Below, piece after piece: positions 12,677 to 23,947 of a DNA stretch of 64,000 nt (its first letter is position 1; every line of letters begins with the position of its first letter). The notes beneath the pieces were generated by a model. That model made no database searches, was not told the origin of the DNA, and saw nothing but the letters and a program-made list of their open reading frames with translations. The stretch is taken from contig OZ023274.1 in the NCBI GenBank assembly GCA_964007475.1, positions 62,001 to 126,000 of the forward strand. The letters run 5' to 3'. The DNA comes from Hybos culiciformis. Taxonomy: Eukaryota; Arthropoda; Insecta; Diptera; Hybotidae. A program made the position numbers and the translations under genes.

Positions 12677-12774
12677 TTAACAAGTTTGGTGTCCGCAGTC
12701 AATAACCTTTAGTTTTACTTGTCCTTCGATTTTTTTTTCTGCTTCTTTTTCGCAAGACACGTTTCCTTTAGCAC
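12677..12774 (-). CDS. Candidate last exon of an unidentified small gene
   Basis: On the minus strand a splice-acceptor-like TTTTTATGTAG (12785-12775) is followed by an open frame of about 31 codons containing AKGNVSCEKEAEKKIEGQ and ending CGHQTC and TAA (12679-12677). The stretch is about 40% G+C in a background near 20-25%, has balanced codons, and has no homopolymer runs until its Lys-rich part. Reading back past the acceptor there is no ATG before a stop, so it needs an upstream exon on the minus strand (higher coordinates), which I did not find. A short upstream intron using GTAAGT at 12816 would leave a stop in frame. I recognise no family; the two cysteines near the end suggest a secreted or disulfide-bonded protein. 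It could be a repeat-derived fragment. Confidence 0.35.
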
Positions 12775-12779
12775 CTACA

Positions 12780-15700
12780 TAAAAATAAATAGTTTTTTTT
12801 TTTTCTTATTAACTTACTTTATATAAATTTTAAACAATGCAAAATGTTTGTAAATTTAAGAAAACAAAATTATACACATACTTTTAAGTTTAAACAAACT
12901 TGGGCATTTGTTTTAAGATTCGTAGAGTATATTAGAGTTTTAAAAAAAATTTCGCCCACTGACTGTTCTTAAAAATTTTTACAAATGTTGAAAAAAGCAG
13001 TATAGTTTAAAAGAAAATATCTTCAATTCTTCTTTCAACCGCAAGTTTTCCATAAATCTGCAAGTTCGCATAATTTTCTTAAAAAAAACATCACAAACAC
13101 TTAATTCAAGTGAGACAAATTAAAAAATAAACACAAAATCCAGTCCGAGATGGGAATCGAACACACCACCGAACATGCCGTTGACAATACCACTACACCA
13201 TGACGGCTGACTAAACTGGCTAATATCCTTATTTACCTTCTAATACTCTTCTTTACGTTCTCTAATTTCAATTTTTAAGAAATTCTAAGATTATCATAGG
13301 ATAAAAATATTTTTAATAAATTTTTAATAATTTTTTGATTAAAAAATGAAAAAAACTCATTATTCATCTTCTTTTTGGGGATAGGAAACTGATAGAGATT
13401 TGATAAAATAAAATAAAATATAGGTACTATATATGTAAAAAGAAAAATTTTATTCTCCCCTGTTTCACAGCTTTTTATTTTTTGTCACTTCACAATGTTT
13501 ACCTATTGTGCAAAAAAATCGTTTTCTGAATGGGCACTTGAATTAAACTTAATGCTATAAAAGAAAATAATGATCATAAAAATTATTTTTACAAAGAAAT
13601 TTTATTAAAATATGTCACTCTAAAAGATTTTTTTTTTTTTTTAAAGATAATTTGTTTTGAAGGTTTTCCCCGTTCGAAACAATCTTAGTATAGGTCCTCT
13701 AAGTTTATAACAAAAAAGTTTTATACAAAAAAATATTGTGACCAATATTAAAAAAAATTTATATTTAATTATGGCTTAAAAAGGTTTAGGTACAGTTTTA
13801 GTTAGAGCGTACATAGAATCTTAAGAAAGCAAGTCACAAGAACATAAATATTTAAATATTATTGAACTTTTGGGCAACAAGAATAAAAATAGGAGGCCAA
13901 ATTTTCTTCTGTATAAAATTTTGTAACATTGAAAAAATACTTATAGGTATATAAATTTAATTCTTACTGAACTGTCAATTTATTTTTTTTTATTTTTATT
14001 TTTTGGATTTTTTATTGAAGTTGCAGAATAACGAATTACAAAAATTTTATTAAACGAGGAATGTATTTAAAGAAAATAAAAATGACTGACGGCTGCATTC
14101 AAGTGACTTTGTCAATTTTTATTTAACTTTCCATGTTTTTATTTATTTTTTTCATTTTTGACATGCTGAAGTTTCCATTTACCTGTAAAAAAGTAGAAAT
14201 TAAAAATAATAATAATAAAACACGGTGTAAAATTCAATTAATGGTGATACTGTCCATTAACTTTATGTCTGTTAGTTTATCTGTTACGTTTATTTTTACT
14301 CTTCTTATTCTTAAATTTTTTTTTGTTCTTTTTCTAAATAATAGGTTTTAGATTGATAAACAAAGTAAAAGAATGAAAAAAAAAAATACGTAATGGAAAG
14401 TTATTAATGTGGAATTTCATCCCTTTAAGTGAAAGGAAAGTTTATATATAAAAAACTTTTCATTCGCGGTCGGTCATTTTAAAATTTTGTCCAAAAATAA
14501 AGCTGCTCCCTGTACTTATTTAAATAATAAAATATTTTTATTATTTTTTCAACCAAAAAAAAAAATACGCATTTTTTTTATTTTTTTAATAAAATACGAA
14601 TAAAATTCTCCTTCAGAAAATCTTTTGTCCTTGAAAACATCTGATGAAAAATTACGTTCTTAAAAATTTAATATAAGTATGTAAAATAACTAGAATTCTC
14701 TCGTAGTTATTAAGTTAAAAAAAATTTATTTTAAAAAAAAAAAAAAGGTTAAAATTAATTCTACCAAAATCATTAATTTGGTATTGATAGTATGTATCTG
14801 TATGTGTATCTGTATTTTATAATGGTTTCTTTTTTTTGTCGTAGGTTTTTGTTTTGATCATTTTACCACCAGGTATCAAAAAACCACAATATTTAATAAT
14901 GGTTAAAAATCAAAACAAAATTTTATTGAAGGTTTTATTGCTGACATATGGAAAAATGTAATAATAAAAAAACTTTTGTGGCTTTGGACTACACTAAAAA
15001 AAATTGTAAGATAATTAACCAAAATTAATTAATTTTTTTTATTTTTATTGCGCTATTCATTTTCATCATTTCATAGCGGAGGAAATTTTTCTTATAATGA
15101 CTGTTCTAATTTTAATACACAAGCTTTCTAGTTAACAAATTTTGGAATATATTTTCTTTAAAATTAAGCATTTAAATTATAAACTTTTGTCGTTACTCGA
15201 TCATCGACTCAACTTCTTTTTTTTTTAATTTAAAAAAAAATTCGTCGATGGACACCCAAAACAAAAATAATACAAATCAGTAGATTATTCCCTGTATATT
15301 GAATTTTTATATACCCAAAACAACAAGGATTTCTGTTTTTTTTTTGTGGACAATTAAAGTTAAAAAATTTATAGTTAAGCAGGCAAAAAAAACACACACA
15401 CACAAAAAGCAGAGGCTCTAAAAGGGAGGAGTTCATTATGCGTATAAATATGAATAATGAATGCAATCAACTTGTAATATTATTTATAAATTATAGTGAT
15501 TAGTCTGATTCGCTTATTTTTTTAAAATAATTTTTATATAATAATGATGAGTCTAGGTGCTTCTGTCTGCGCAAAAAATTTATAACTTTTTGGAACGTAG
15601 TTCCTTATCAGACGCTCTTGTGGAAAAATTTATTAAAAATTTGAACACTTAGTGTCGCTAACATATGATAAAAAAAAAAAAAGTTAAAAAAAATTAAATT

Positions 15701-15857
15701 TTTTTTGTTGAAATTTTGAATTTTTTAAAAATTATTTAAATTCACTATTGAATTTGAATGTTAAATTTAATTTAATTTTAAATATTTTTTTTTTTTTTTT
15801 TATAAAACAAAACAAAATAAATGTTCTTATTATTATACGCTATTTTTTTATTTTTTA
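12780..15857. other. Intron 1 stretch, one SINE, otherwise no gene
   Basis: Apart from the SINE head at 13141-13215, I see only A/T-rich sequence with long A and T runs. The ORFs at 14133-14351 and 15230-15466 have no recognisable domain and compositions expected by chance. Confidence 0.5.
13141..13215 (-). mobile_element. tRNA-derived SINE head
   Basis: Minus strand reads GCCGTCATGGTGTAGTGGTA (A box) and, about 35 bases later, GTGTTCGATTCCCATCTCGG (B box), followed by CTGGATTTTGTGT. A second copy at 38583 shares the A-box part and the tail but lacks the middle, showing a dispersed family rather than a single tRNA gene. No CCA-compatible acceptor stem could be folded by eye. Confidence 0.75.
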
Positions 15858-16619
15858 TGCTAGAGATAGAGTCGACGTAATTCACGCGCGTATGCGCGCG
15901 TAAAAAAAATAAAAAAAACCTGTTTTTTTTACCTGTTATGCTCAACGCCGTTCACATGCGAAAAACAAAAGAGAAAAATGTCAACAATAAAATAAAAGAA
16001 AAATAAATTCAAAAAAAAATCTAATTCAATTTTAATTTCTTTTGATTAATTTTAATTTGATCTTCTTGTTAAAGAATTAATAAAAATAAAGTTATAAATT
16101 AAATAAAATACAACAATAATCACAATTTTATAATTTTTAATAAAAAAGCAAATTTTTATAAAAATTTAAAAAAATAAAATTAAATTCCTAATTTCCGAAA
16201 TTCTGTTTGTAATATTTTTATAATGCTTTTTAATTTATTTATAACTTAATAAAACATAAAAAATTTTAATAAATTTGCAATAAATAATTATTTAATTTTT
16301 ATTTTTGAATATAACGATATTTATGAACTTTTTTATTTTATTAAATAATTATTTGTTTGTAAAATTTTTTTTTTCTAAATACAACAAAATAAACAACACA
16401 ATTTTTTTTTCTAATTACAACAAAATAAACAACACAATTATAAACAAATGATTTCCACAATGTACGGCGTAAAATACTGGGAAAGTTAAAATATTTCAAC
16501 TTTTACGCGCGTAAGCTACGTTTTACGTCGTTGCGTATAGCCGGTCTCATACATTTTCATACAATTTGATTTTTTTCGTGCGTACACGCGCGTGAATTAC
16601 GTCGACTCTATCTCTAGCA
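15858..16619. mobile_element. DNA element with TTA duplication and CpG-rich ends
   Basis: Long terminal inverted repeats start TGCTAGAGATAGAGTCGACG and match for about 40 bases, continuing into ACGCGCGT strings. The flanks are TTA on both sides (15855-15857, 16620-16622), the 3-bp duplication typical of PIF/Harbinger elements. It is 762 bases long with no transposase. A 37-base direct repeat lies near 16370-16430 (TTTTTTTTCTAA, then TACAACAAAATAAACAACAC). Confidence 0.8.
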
Positions 16620-16639
16620 TTAAATAAAAAAAATAAACT

Positions 16640-17220
16640 CCCGTCTCTTAAAGCTTTTTTTTTAGATATTTTTTTCTCTTTCCAATTGGAAGTTTGAAAT
16701 TGGATATTTGTTTCGCTTTTTGTTGTTGTCTTGTCGCTTAGTGCAAAACAGTGGTTGACTTTATTATGCTACAATGAAAATTTATTAAAATGCATACAGA
16801 TTAATTTATTAAAATGCATACACCGTCGTACGAATGAAATGAGAACTAAATTAGAAACTGGATTTTTTCATACAGAAAAAAACTAAATAATAGCCTTTCC
16901 AAACATATTTTCTTATAATCTTATGGTACATTAAAGAAATCCGTTCGTGCTATAAAAAAAATTTAGGTATTTCAATATTTTTTAGTTATTTTAATAAATA
17001 TTGTGTTCTTTGGTTTGCATTAATAATTAATGGAAATAAAACAAAAAGAAAAGTAAACAACCAATGAAATTTATAAAATTAAAATCAAAAATTCTATCAA
17101 AGTTATCTATCAATATTATCTGTACAAAATAATTCCGATGTTTCACATCTATCAAACGTTCCGCCGGCTTTTGTGTTTTTTATTGAACTTTGTATGAAAA
17201 TTGATAAACTTAAATTTTAT
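16640..17220. other. Intron 1 stretch, no gene
   Basis: A/T-rich. An 18-base direct repeat (TTAATTTATTAAAATGCATA-like) lies near 16780-16815. Nothing else recognised. Confidence 0.45.
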
Positions 17221-17221
17221 T

Positions 17222-17856
17222 GAAGTGAAACTTCTTTAGAGGCATTGTGATTGAGAGTAAGTTGCGTTGTTGCGTTGTATTGAGGTAATTGAGTTGTTAG
17301 TATAAATTATTTTGCCATTAAATTCCATTGATGCAATGCAAGTAGAATATTTTTATTCCAATTCCTTTTCAGAAGAAGTACTAATAAACATGAAAATTTT
17401 CAAGCATATTTAAAAAGTTATTTTAGGTTAAACTTTTCGGGCGCTGCTGTTTTTCCATACATTATTGTCGCTAATAATATTGTTGTAACCGGAAATCATC
17501 TGGCAATCAGTGTTGCCATGCAGCCATAATTCTAGCCATTTTGAAATAATTTAAAAGCCATTATGCCACTAAACTTTTTGAGCTTAAAAAGTATTTTAGA
17601 ATTTTTAAATGTTTTTAACTCGAAGTAGTCGCTGGTTTTTAATTTTTTTTATTTTTTTTTTTTTTTAATTTTTCTAAGCCGCCGAATTCCCCCAAAACAA
17701 GTTATTTTAAGTCGACTGGCCGCAGCAGTCGAAGGACAAAAATCAACTAGGCGCCGTCGAAAAAATCGATTGGCGTCATGTCTTATGTGCACTTGGCCAT
17801 TTTAAATATTTATTTAGCCTCCCCAGAAAATACTACTTGCCATAAAGTTTCACTTC
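17222..17856 (+). mobile_element. Dispersed element family G, copy 1
   Basis: Ends are inverted GAAGTGAAACTT / AAGTTTCACTTC. The internal sequence is shared at high identity with 53917-55873 and 57368-58157 (for example CCGGAAATCATCTGGCAATC here and TCTAAGCCGCCGAATTCCCC). This copy is the shortest, lacking about 550 bases present in the others. No coding capacity; a non-autonomous DNA element is the simplest reading. Confidence 0.75.
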
Positions 17857-17884
17857 TTCCGTGTGTCCCGAGACTCACATATTT

Positions 17885-18060
17885 TTTTTCAATTTATAAA
17901 ATATTTATAAAATATTAATTTTTTATTATTAACTAATTAATATTTTATAGTTCAAATAAAATTTAGATTTTCAAACTAATTTTAATGTAAATAAAAATCT
18001 TGTATAATTTTGTCAGTATTATTTTGCCAATATAAAGGCGCTATTCGGTATCAAGGCAAG
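17885..18060 (+). repeat. Direct repeat, left copy
   Basis: About 170 bases (from TTTATAAAATATTAATTTTT to GGCGCTATTCGGTA and CAAGTCAAGTC) recur at 19117-19310 in the same orientation with modest divergence, bracketing the TIR element at 18184-19045. Confidence 0.75.
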
Positions 18061-18369
18061 TCAAGTCGTCTGCTGGCGTTAGATATTTCGATACTTTGCC
18101 ATTTTGGCTATGATATTTGTTTTTTTTTGTGTTGCAAACAAGAAAAACAAAAAATTAAAATTTATAAGTAAATTAACGATACCTGTGGTGGCATGTTAAG
18201 TTGTCATTCGAACAGCGAAGATGTATCGAACATCGAAGCGAGTGGATTTTTTGGCAACATGTTAAGATTTTCTCGCTTCGATACTTTCGAAAATCATTTT
18301 CTGAAAGAATTTTTGACGTTAAAAAAAAAAAAAATAACCAAAAAGTAAATAATAAATTATTGTTCATAC

Positions 18370-18686
18370 CATAAAGGAAGTATAAATAGAGAAACTAGTA
18401 CCGTACAAAAAATGCAAATACAAATAGTGAAACAAAAAATCCATATCACAACCCCATGAGCGTTTTTTTGTATTTTTTGAGAATTCCACTTTCACAAAAG
18501 CTTTTAAAACTTTAAAAATTGTATAGAACTGTTGTTATTTTGAAAGTTTTAAAAGCTTTTGTGAGAGTGGAATTCTCAAAAAATACAAAAAAAAAGCTCA
18601 TGGGGTTGTGATATAGATTTTTTGTTTCACTATTTGTATTTGCATTTTTTGTATGGGACTAGTTTCTCTATTTATACTTCCTTTAT
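18370..18686. mobile_element. Foldback MITE with 8-bp duplication GTTCATAC
   Basis: A nearly perfect hairpin: left end CATAAAGGAAGTATAAATAG, right end its exact complement, with arms of about 140 bases around a short A/T loop. GTTCATAC occurs on both sides (18362-18369, 18687-18694). An 8-bp duplication points to hAT or P superfamily. It is inserted in the element at 18184-19045. Confidence 0.9.
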
Positions 18687-18752
18687 GTTCATACATAATT
18701 ATTTTTATTTACATTTATTAAAATTGTTTTTAATTTTTATAAATAAAAATCT

Positions 18753-18775
18753 TTACCTACCTATCTACCTACCTT
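18753..18775 (+). repeat. Short CTAC microsatellite
   Basis: About five imperfect units of CTAC/CTAT just after the foldback. Confidence 0.6.
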
Positions 18776-19116
18776 TAGATTAATTTTTTTTATTATTAAA
18801 TATTAAAATAATATTTTTAAATAATTAAAAAAAAAAAATTTTTGATTATTCAAAATTAATTTTTATAAATTTGAATAAAAATAATTTCTTTTTTCATATA
18901 TTTTTTTTATTCGATTCCGTATCACTTGAAAACATTTTTGTGATACCGTATCGAGAAAACGTAGAAGCGATTTTGTCATAACATACTGCCATTCGATCGA
19001 ATGTCGAATATCGAATTTTTCGAAATCTTAACATCCCACCACTGTTAATTTTTTTAAAATTTAAATAATGCGTCGACGCCGTCGCATTTTATATGATTCG
19101 ATGAAAACTTAAATTT

Positions 19117-19310
19117 TATTTGATTTTATAAAATATTAATAAAATATTTAGAAAATATTAATTTTTTATTATTAACTAATTAATATTTTATATTTCAAAT
19201 AAAATTTAGATTTTCATACTAATTTCAATGTAAATTAATATAAATCTTGTATAATTTTATCAATATAAAGGCGCTATTCGGTACCAAGTCAAGTCAAGTC
19301 AAGTCATTAA
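19117..19310 (+). repeat. Direct repeat, right copy
   Basis: Right partner of 17885-18060. It ends in a CAAGT run of four units (AAGTCAAGTCAAGTCAAGTC), expanded relative to the left copy. Confidence 0.75.
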
Positions 19311-19576
19311 TTAAAATGAAAATTACTCATACGCAAAGGAACTACGTTCCAATCGGGTGTCCAATGACAGCTCTTGTGTTTTTTTTCATAATTAAACACA
19401 AAAAAATACATATTTATGATTAGTGAGTGTGGTATTTTTCTGTTTTTTTTTGTTTGCCCATCATCTTCTTATTTTTTTTGCAGAAGCTAGTTTTCAGCTG
19501 TCAAATAAAATTTTATATGTTATATTCATTCTGCCATAAAAGTCTAACATTTTTTTTTATTTAAGGTGTAATAAAA

Positions 19577-20010
19577 TATTTTAATGTGCATGTGATCGGT
19601 AAGTTGTATTTACAATCGTAAATTTAGCTCGGTAAATGGTATAATCAATACACAAGTAATTATTTAATTACACATGTAATTACACATGTAATTATTTAAT
19701 TAAGTAAATTTTATTTACATTCTCCGTATTAGGTAAATTTTATTTACTTACTTCATTTTGAACTTTTGTTTATTTTTTGCATTGCAAATTTATTGATTGC
19801 AACTACCTTTCACATTCACATTAAAACAGTATACAAAACATATTAATAAAATTTGTTATACAGCTCGTTGTGTATATACACAAAAACACATGGACACTTG
19901 TCAATATTATATCACTCGACCTAACGGTCTCGTGACTCGTATTGACTCGTGTCTATGTGTTTTTGTGTACACACAACTCGTTGTAATAACAAATTTTCTT
20001 AACATGTGTT
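19577..20010 (-). mobile_element. Double-hairpin element family, copy 1
   Basis: It contains GTGCATGTGATCGGTAAG, ACATGTAATT repeats, then an imperfect hairpin whose arms read TGTGTATATACACAAAAACA and the complement of GAGTCAATACGAGTCACGAG. The whole is the reverse complement of 58160-58537, and part matches 49725-49990. The 101-codon ORF across it is a by-product of the repeat. Confidence 0.75.
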
Positions 20011-20744
20011 GTAATCTACTATTACAATATAGGAGTTTATTTTTTAAGTCTTTTTTTTTAACTAAATTCTTATTTAAAAATTTATTTGCATTTTTTTTTT
20101 AAAAATGAAGAGTTTCTCAACAGTCATAATAAGTTTTTTAATAATGTAAAGAAATTTTGTACTTCTTTAGTACGGTTAAAGTAAATTCAATTTTCATTTT
20201 ATCATATTTAAGATAAACATATTATTGAATGGGAAAATTCAAAATGATTTGTTAGCCCTCAGAAATTAAATATTTGTTAGTTAGTTTCCTCTCGATACTC
20301 GTATCTGAGAAATAGAAAAAGGCATGTTTTTATATGTGATTTATAGCTTTTCCGTGTTATAAGTATCAGAAACAATACAAATTGTTTGAATATTTTATGT
20401 TCTGTAGCCAAGATAAGGCATACTTATTTTAGAATCCGAGATTCTGAATTTCGTATCCGCGATACAGAATTGTGTATCTGAAATACTGAATTATTATTAT
20501 AGCACACATCATAGGTACGCTGCGAACAGTATTTTTTTGTTTTTATAAAATTTATTCATAAAAATCTATTATGATATAAAAATTTTAATAATATTCATTG
20601 TTTCGATTAAGGGATATAATAGGAATTAAAAACTTTTAGGTGTGAATTCAAATAGTTCATATGAAAAAACCTTGTTGTAATTCTGTGGATAATTTTTTAA
20701 TAATAAGGCGTTTTGACGAAAAAGCAACTTAAGTCCTATTATTC

Positions 20745-20950
20745 AAAACTCGCTACGGTATCACAAAAAATTTTTCAAGTGATACGTACAATCGGAATTG
20801 AATAAAAAAAATGTTAGTAAAACAGAAATTATTTTTATTCAAAATTATTTATAAAAATTAATTTTTAATAAACAAAAATATTTTTTTTTAAATTATTTAA
20901 AAATAAAATACATAATTAAAATAAAGCATATTTTAATATTTAATAACATA
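20745..20950 (-). repeat. Inverted copy of 18770-18965
   Basis: TACGGTATCACAAAAAATTT and the following A/T-rich sequence are the reverse complement of 18770-18965 (GTATCACTTGAAAACATTTT, TGTGATACCGTATCGAG), so part of the 18184-19045 element occurs again 1.8 kb away in opposite orientation. Confidence 0.65.
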
Positions 20951-20959
20951 TAATTTTAT

Positions 20960-21723
20960 CTATAGTAATATTTTTTGGTTTTTTTAAGGCATCTTTTTTT
21001 CCTGATAATAATATTTGACAGGAATGTGAAAATAATATATTTTTTCTCTCCAATAAATTTCAAGTACAATGAGCCAACTTCTTTATTCACAAAAAAAAAT
21101 ATGGAATGCTTTATTTTTTATGTTTTAATAAAATTCATCTGATTTAGATTTATATTTATTTGAGATTTATATATTTTTTTATTCTTAATTTAGATTAAAT
21201 ATTGCATTAACAAGTCATATAAATATCTTTTATGTCATAAAAACAAAAAACTTGTTGTCATGATTAGCGAATAAGAGTCTTTACATTTGCACTGTTTTTA
21301 TTTTTCTTCTTTTTTTTAAAGAAAACTTATAAATAGTTTTTTTGTTGTAAGCATGATATGCGTGTCACATGTACGAACTCAGCATGATTTTTTTCCACTA
21401 ATTTATAATTATTATTAGATTTCAATGAATGTTAATTTTGGACTTTCAAGCAAGAAATTACAAAATATCGTACAAAAACATAAACAAAATCGAGAAAAAA
21501 AATCTTTGCTTTGATAATACTTACCCAAATCAGGGAGCCGAATATAATCAACTACAACTCATGCTATTTTTTAATGAACCAGTGTTATTGATCAATGATC
21601 ACAAATCTTTTACTTATGCATATTAATTTTATTTAATGCAGAATTCTATTTGAAACCAAAAAGTATCATTTAACTAATTTCTGGTTACTAATTAAAACTT
21701 TAATTTAATTGAAACTTATCCCA
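20960..21723. other. Intron 1 stretch, no gene
   Basis: A/T-rich, no exon or bounded element recognised. Slightly to the left (20435-20500) the words GTATCTGA and ATACAGAAT recur in both orientations. Confidence 0.45.
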
Positions 21724-22092
21724 ACATTGTAAAAAATAATGTAAAATTACACAAAACTTTACACTGCTAGCCACGTAAATTTACAGTATCTACCAGGTAA
21801 AATTTTTTCATTGAATATTACAGAATTTTACGGTACAATATTACACAAATTCTGCAAATTTACTGAATTTTTTGTACTTTTGCAAATCATTACATATATT
21901 ATGGAAAAGTAATATGTATTTTTAGTAAATAAAGTAAAATTGGATGGTTTTGGCGTGTAAAACTGTAAAAGTACAAACCAGGTGAAAATTTACATTTTGG
22001 AAAAACAAAATGTAACAGTTCATGAATTATCGTTGGATAGAAAAAACCAACGATAAGTCATGTAAAATCACTAAAATTTTTTACCAGTGAAT
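21724..22092. mobile_element. Possible MITE with GTAAAATTTAC words
   Basis: Imperfect inverted ends (CATTGTAAAAAATAATGTAA and CACTGGTAAAAAATTTTAGTG read inwards) enclose many copies of GTAAAATTTAC-like words and a hairpin ATCGTTGGATAG...CAACGATAA near 22030-22060. No target duplication is clear. Confidence 0.4.
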
Positions 22093-22099
22093 CCTATAA

Positions 22100-22975
22100 A
22101 CCGCACATCATGTCATCAGAGCCAGCAGTTTCAGAACTCTGAAGATTAAATTATAATAATTAAAAGAAAAGGTTATAATTTTTTTATTTTGATTCAAGTT
22201 GAGCGTTTTAATTCTTAATTCAGATAACAATTGTATAATGTTGTGTTGAAATGTACGTAGTTAAAAACAAAAACAAAATACACGACGTCAATAATTTTGG
22301 AACAAAAAAATAACATTTTTATTGAACAAAAAAAAATTATTTTTTTTTTATAAAAAATATTTCTATCAAATTTTAAATTATATTTTATTTGATTCAAGGA
22401 ATCAATTCCTTAATATATTCGGAATTACATTTTTAGATCCGATTATATTCTTGTTTTGAGCATTTAAACTAATACAAAATTATTTTTCAGAACAGAATTT
22501 ACCAATTAGGTATCATGTGCTTTTTTAAGCGAAATTTGTAAATAATTATGTTTTTAATACTAACTTTTTGGTCTTGTTTAAATGCAAATTATGTGTTAAA
22601 GAACTATTTGTATTTAATCCTGAGCCTAACTCTTCTAGGCTTGAAGTTTCTGATTTTTTTATGCATTTTCAGTTTGTTAAAAAGGAAGTTTACGATCTTA
22701 AAAATAAATAATGTTTATCAGTATTTCTCATTTTTTGTTCAAAATTATAGGTAAAAATTATAAAACTAAACAGAGAAATACATATTTTCAGTAGTATTTC
22801 TTTTTTCGCACAAATGGTTGAAATGTGCCATTCGCTATTACCTTTTATGTGTTTCTAAATATGTTTTTTGATTTTAGTGCCATTCATATTCATATATAAT
22901 AATAATAAGAAACATATTATGTTGATATTACAAAAATAAAAAGAACAATTTTTAATTTTATTTAATCAAAATTAA
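22100..22975. other. Intron 1 stretch, no gene
   Basis: A/T-rich; short hydrophobic ORFs here are by-products of T-rich sequence. Confidence 0.45.
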
Positions 22976-22979
22976 TTAA

Positions 22980-23524
22980 TAGCCTCGCTACACGACAGGT
23001 TACAAACATCGAATTCCATGTTTTGTAGAAAAAAATAGGTTCGTTCTGTGTTTGGTACTTGGTTTGCCATATAAATTTAATTTTTTTTTTTTTCATGGTT
23101 TGAAACTCGGTTCGACACAAACCTAGAAATTTCACTACATAGTTTTATTGCATTTAAAAAGAAAAAAGGTATAACCTGTCAATTTGCAGAAAATTTACAG
23201 AAAAAATCATACTTTAAATATAAAAAAATAATAATAAATTGTCGATTGTCAAAAAAATAAAAAATCAAAATATTAAAAAAAAAAAAATTTAATATTATTT
23301 TAAATTTCCATTTTATCTTTAAATAAAAAAAAATTAAATTTTTTTTTTTGAAATTTAAATTTTTTTTTGAATTACAAAAATCAAAATTTTATTTTGCAAA
23401 AAATTTTTTTTTTAAATTTCAATCCAAACCATCTTTTATTATTAGTGTGTCACCCCATTCGCCAACCTATTTTCACACTAAGAAATTCATGGTTGGTAAA
23501 CTGAAGTGTAGCGAAGTTATAAGA
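22980..23524. mobile_element. Possible TIR element
   Basis: Left TAGCCTCGCTACACGACAGG and right, read inwards, TAACTTCGCTACACTTCAGT match imperfectly over about 36 bases and both continue to GAATT. TA borders both ends. The interior is A/T-rich and without coding capacity. Confidence 0.45.
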
Positions 23525-23947
23525 CGATGATGGCAAAAAAGATTTTTTTTTTGTAAAAATAAAAAATAAATGAAAACCAATTTCCAATCTCGAAACAATA
23601 CAATCTGTAAGTTGCCAAAGCTTCGAAAACTTTCAGTATTCGGTGTTAAATTTATGTTTATTATAATTTGTAAAATCAAATCCTAGAATAGAATGTAATC
23701 TTAAATTCACCTTCCTTATTGAACAACAAAAAATGTGAAAACAATAACAGAAAATATGAGAAAAAGCGAAATATTGAATTCTTGCTGACAATAATTTTAA
23801 CATTTGGTGAGCGAAGAACATTAAACCGGCTAGTGTGCTCTCTTAAGATTTCCACATTATACAACATCAATTTTAAATTCTTGTTGTGTTTACACACCAA
23901 GGTAACAAATGACTTATGTATGTACATAAGAATAAGATATGTACTAT

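Larger units (their letters stand above)
18184..19045. mobile_element. TIR element, hAT-like ends, interrupted
   Basis: Left end TGTGGTGGCATGTTAAG and right end complementary to AGTGGTGGGATGTTAAG. Both subterminal regions contain repeats of ATCGAA/TTCGAT. The CAGTGGTGG-type right end resembles hAT ends; no clean 8-bp duplication is visible. It is interrupted by the foldback at 18370-18686. Confidence 0.6.

Noticed and set aside
12775..12820. Short intron joining the candidate exon at 12774 to a GTAAGT donor at 12816
   Set aside because: The required upstream frame has an immediate stop, so this junction cannot extend the coding sequence.
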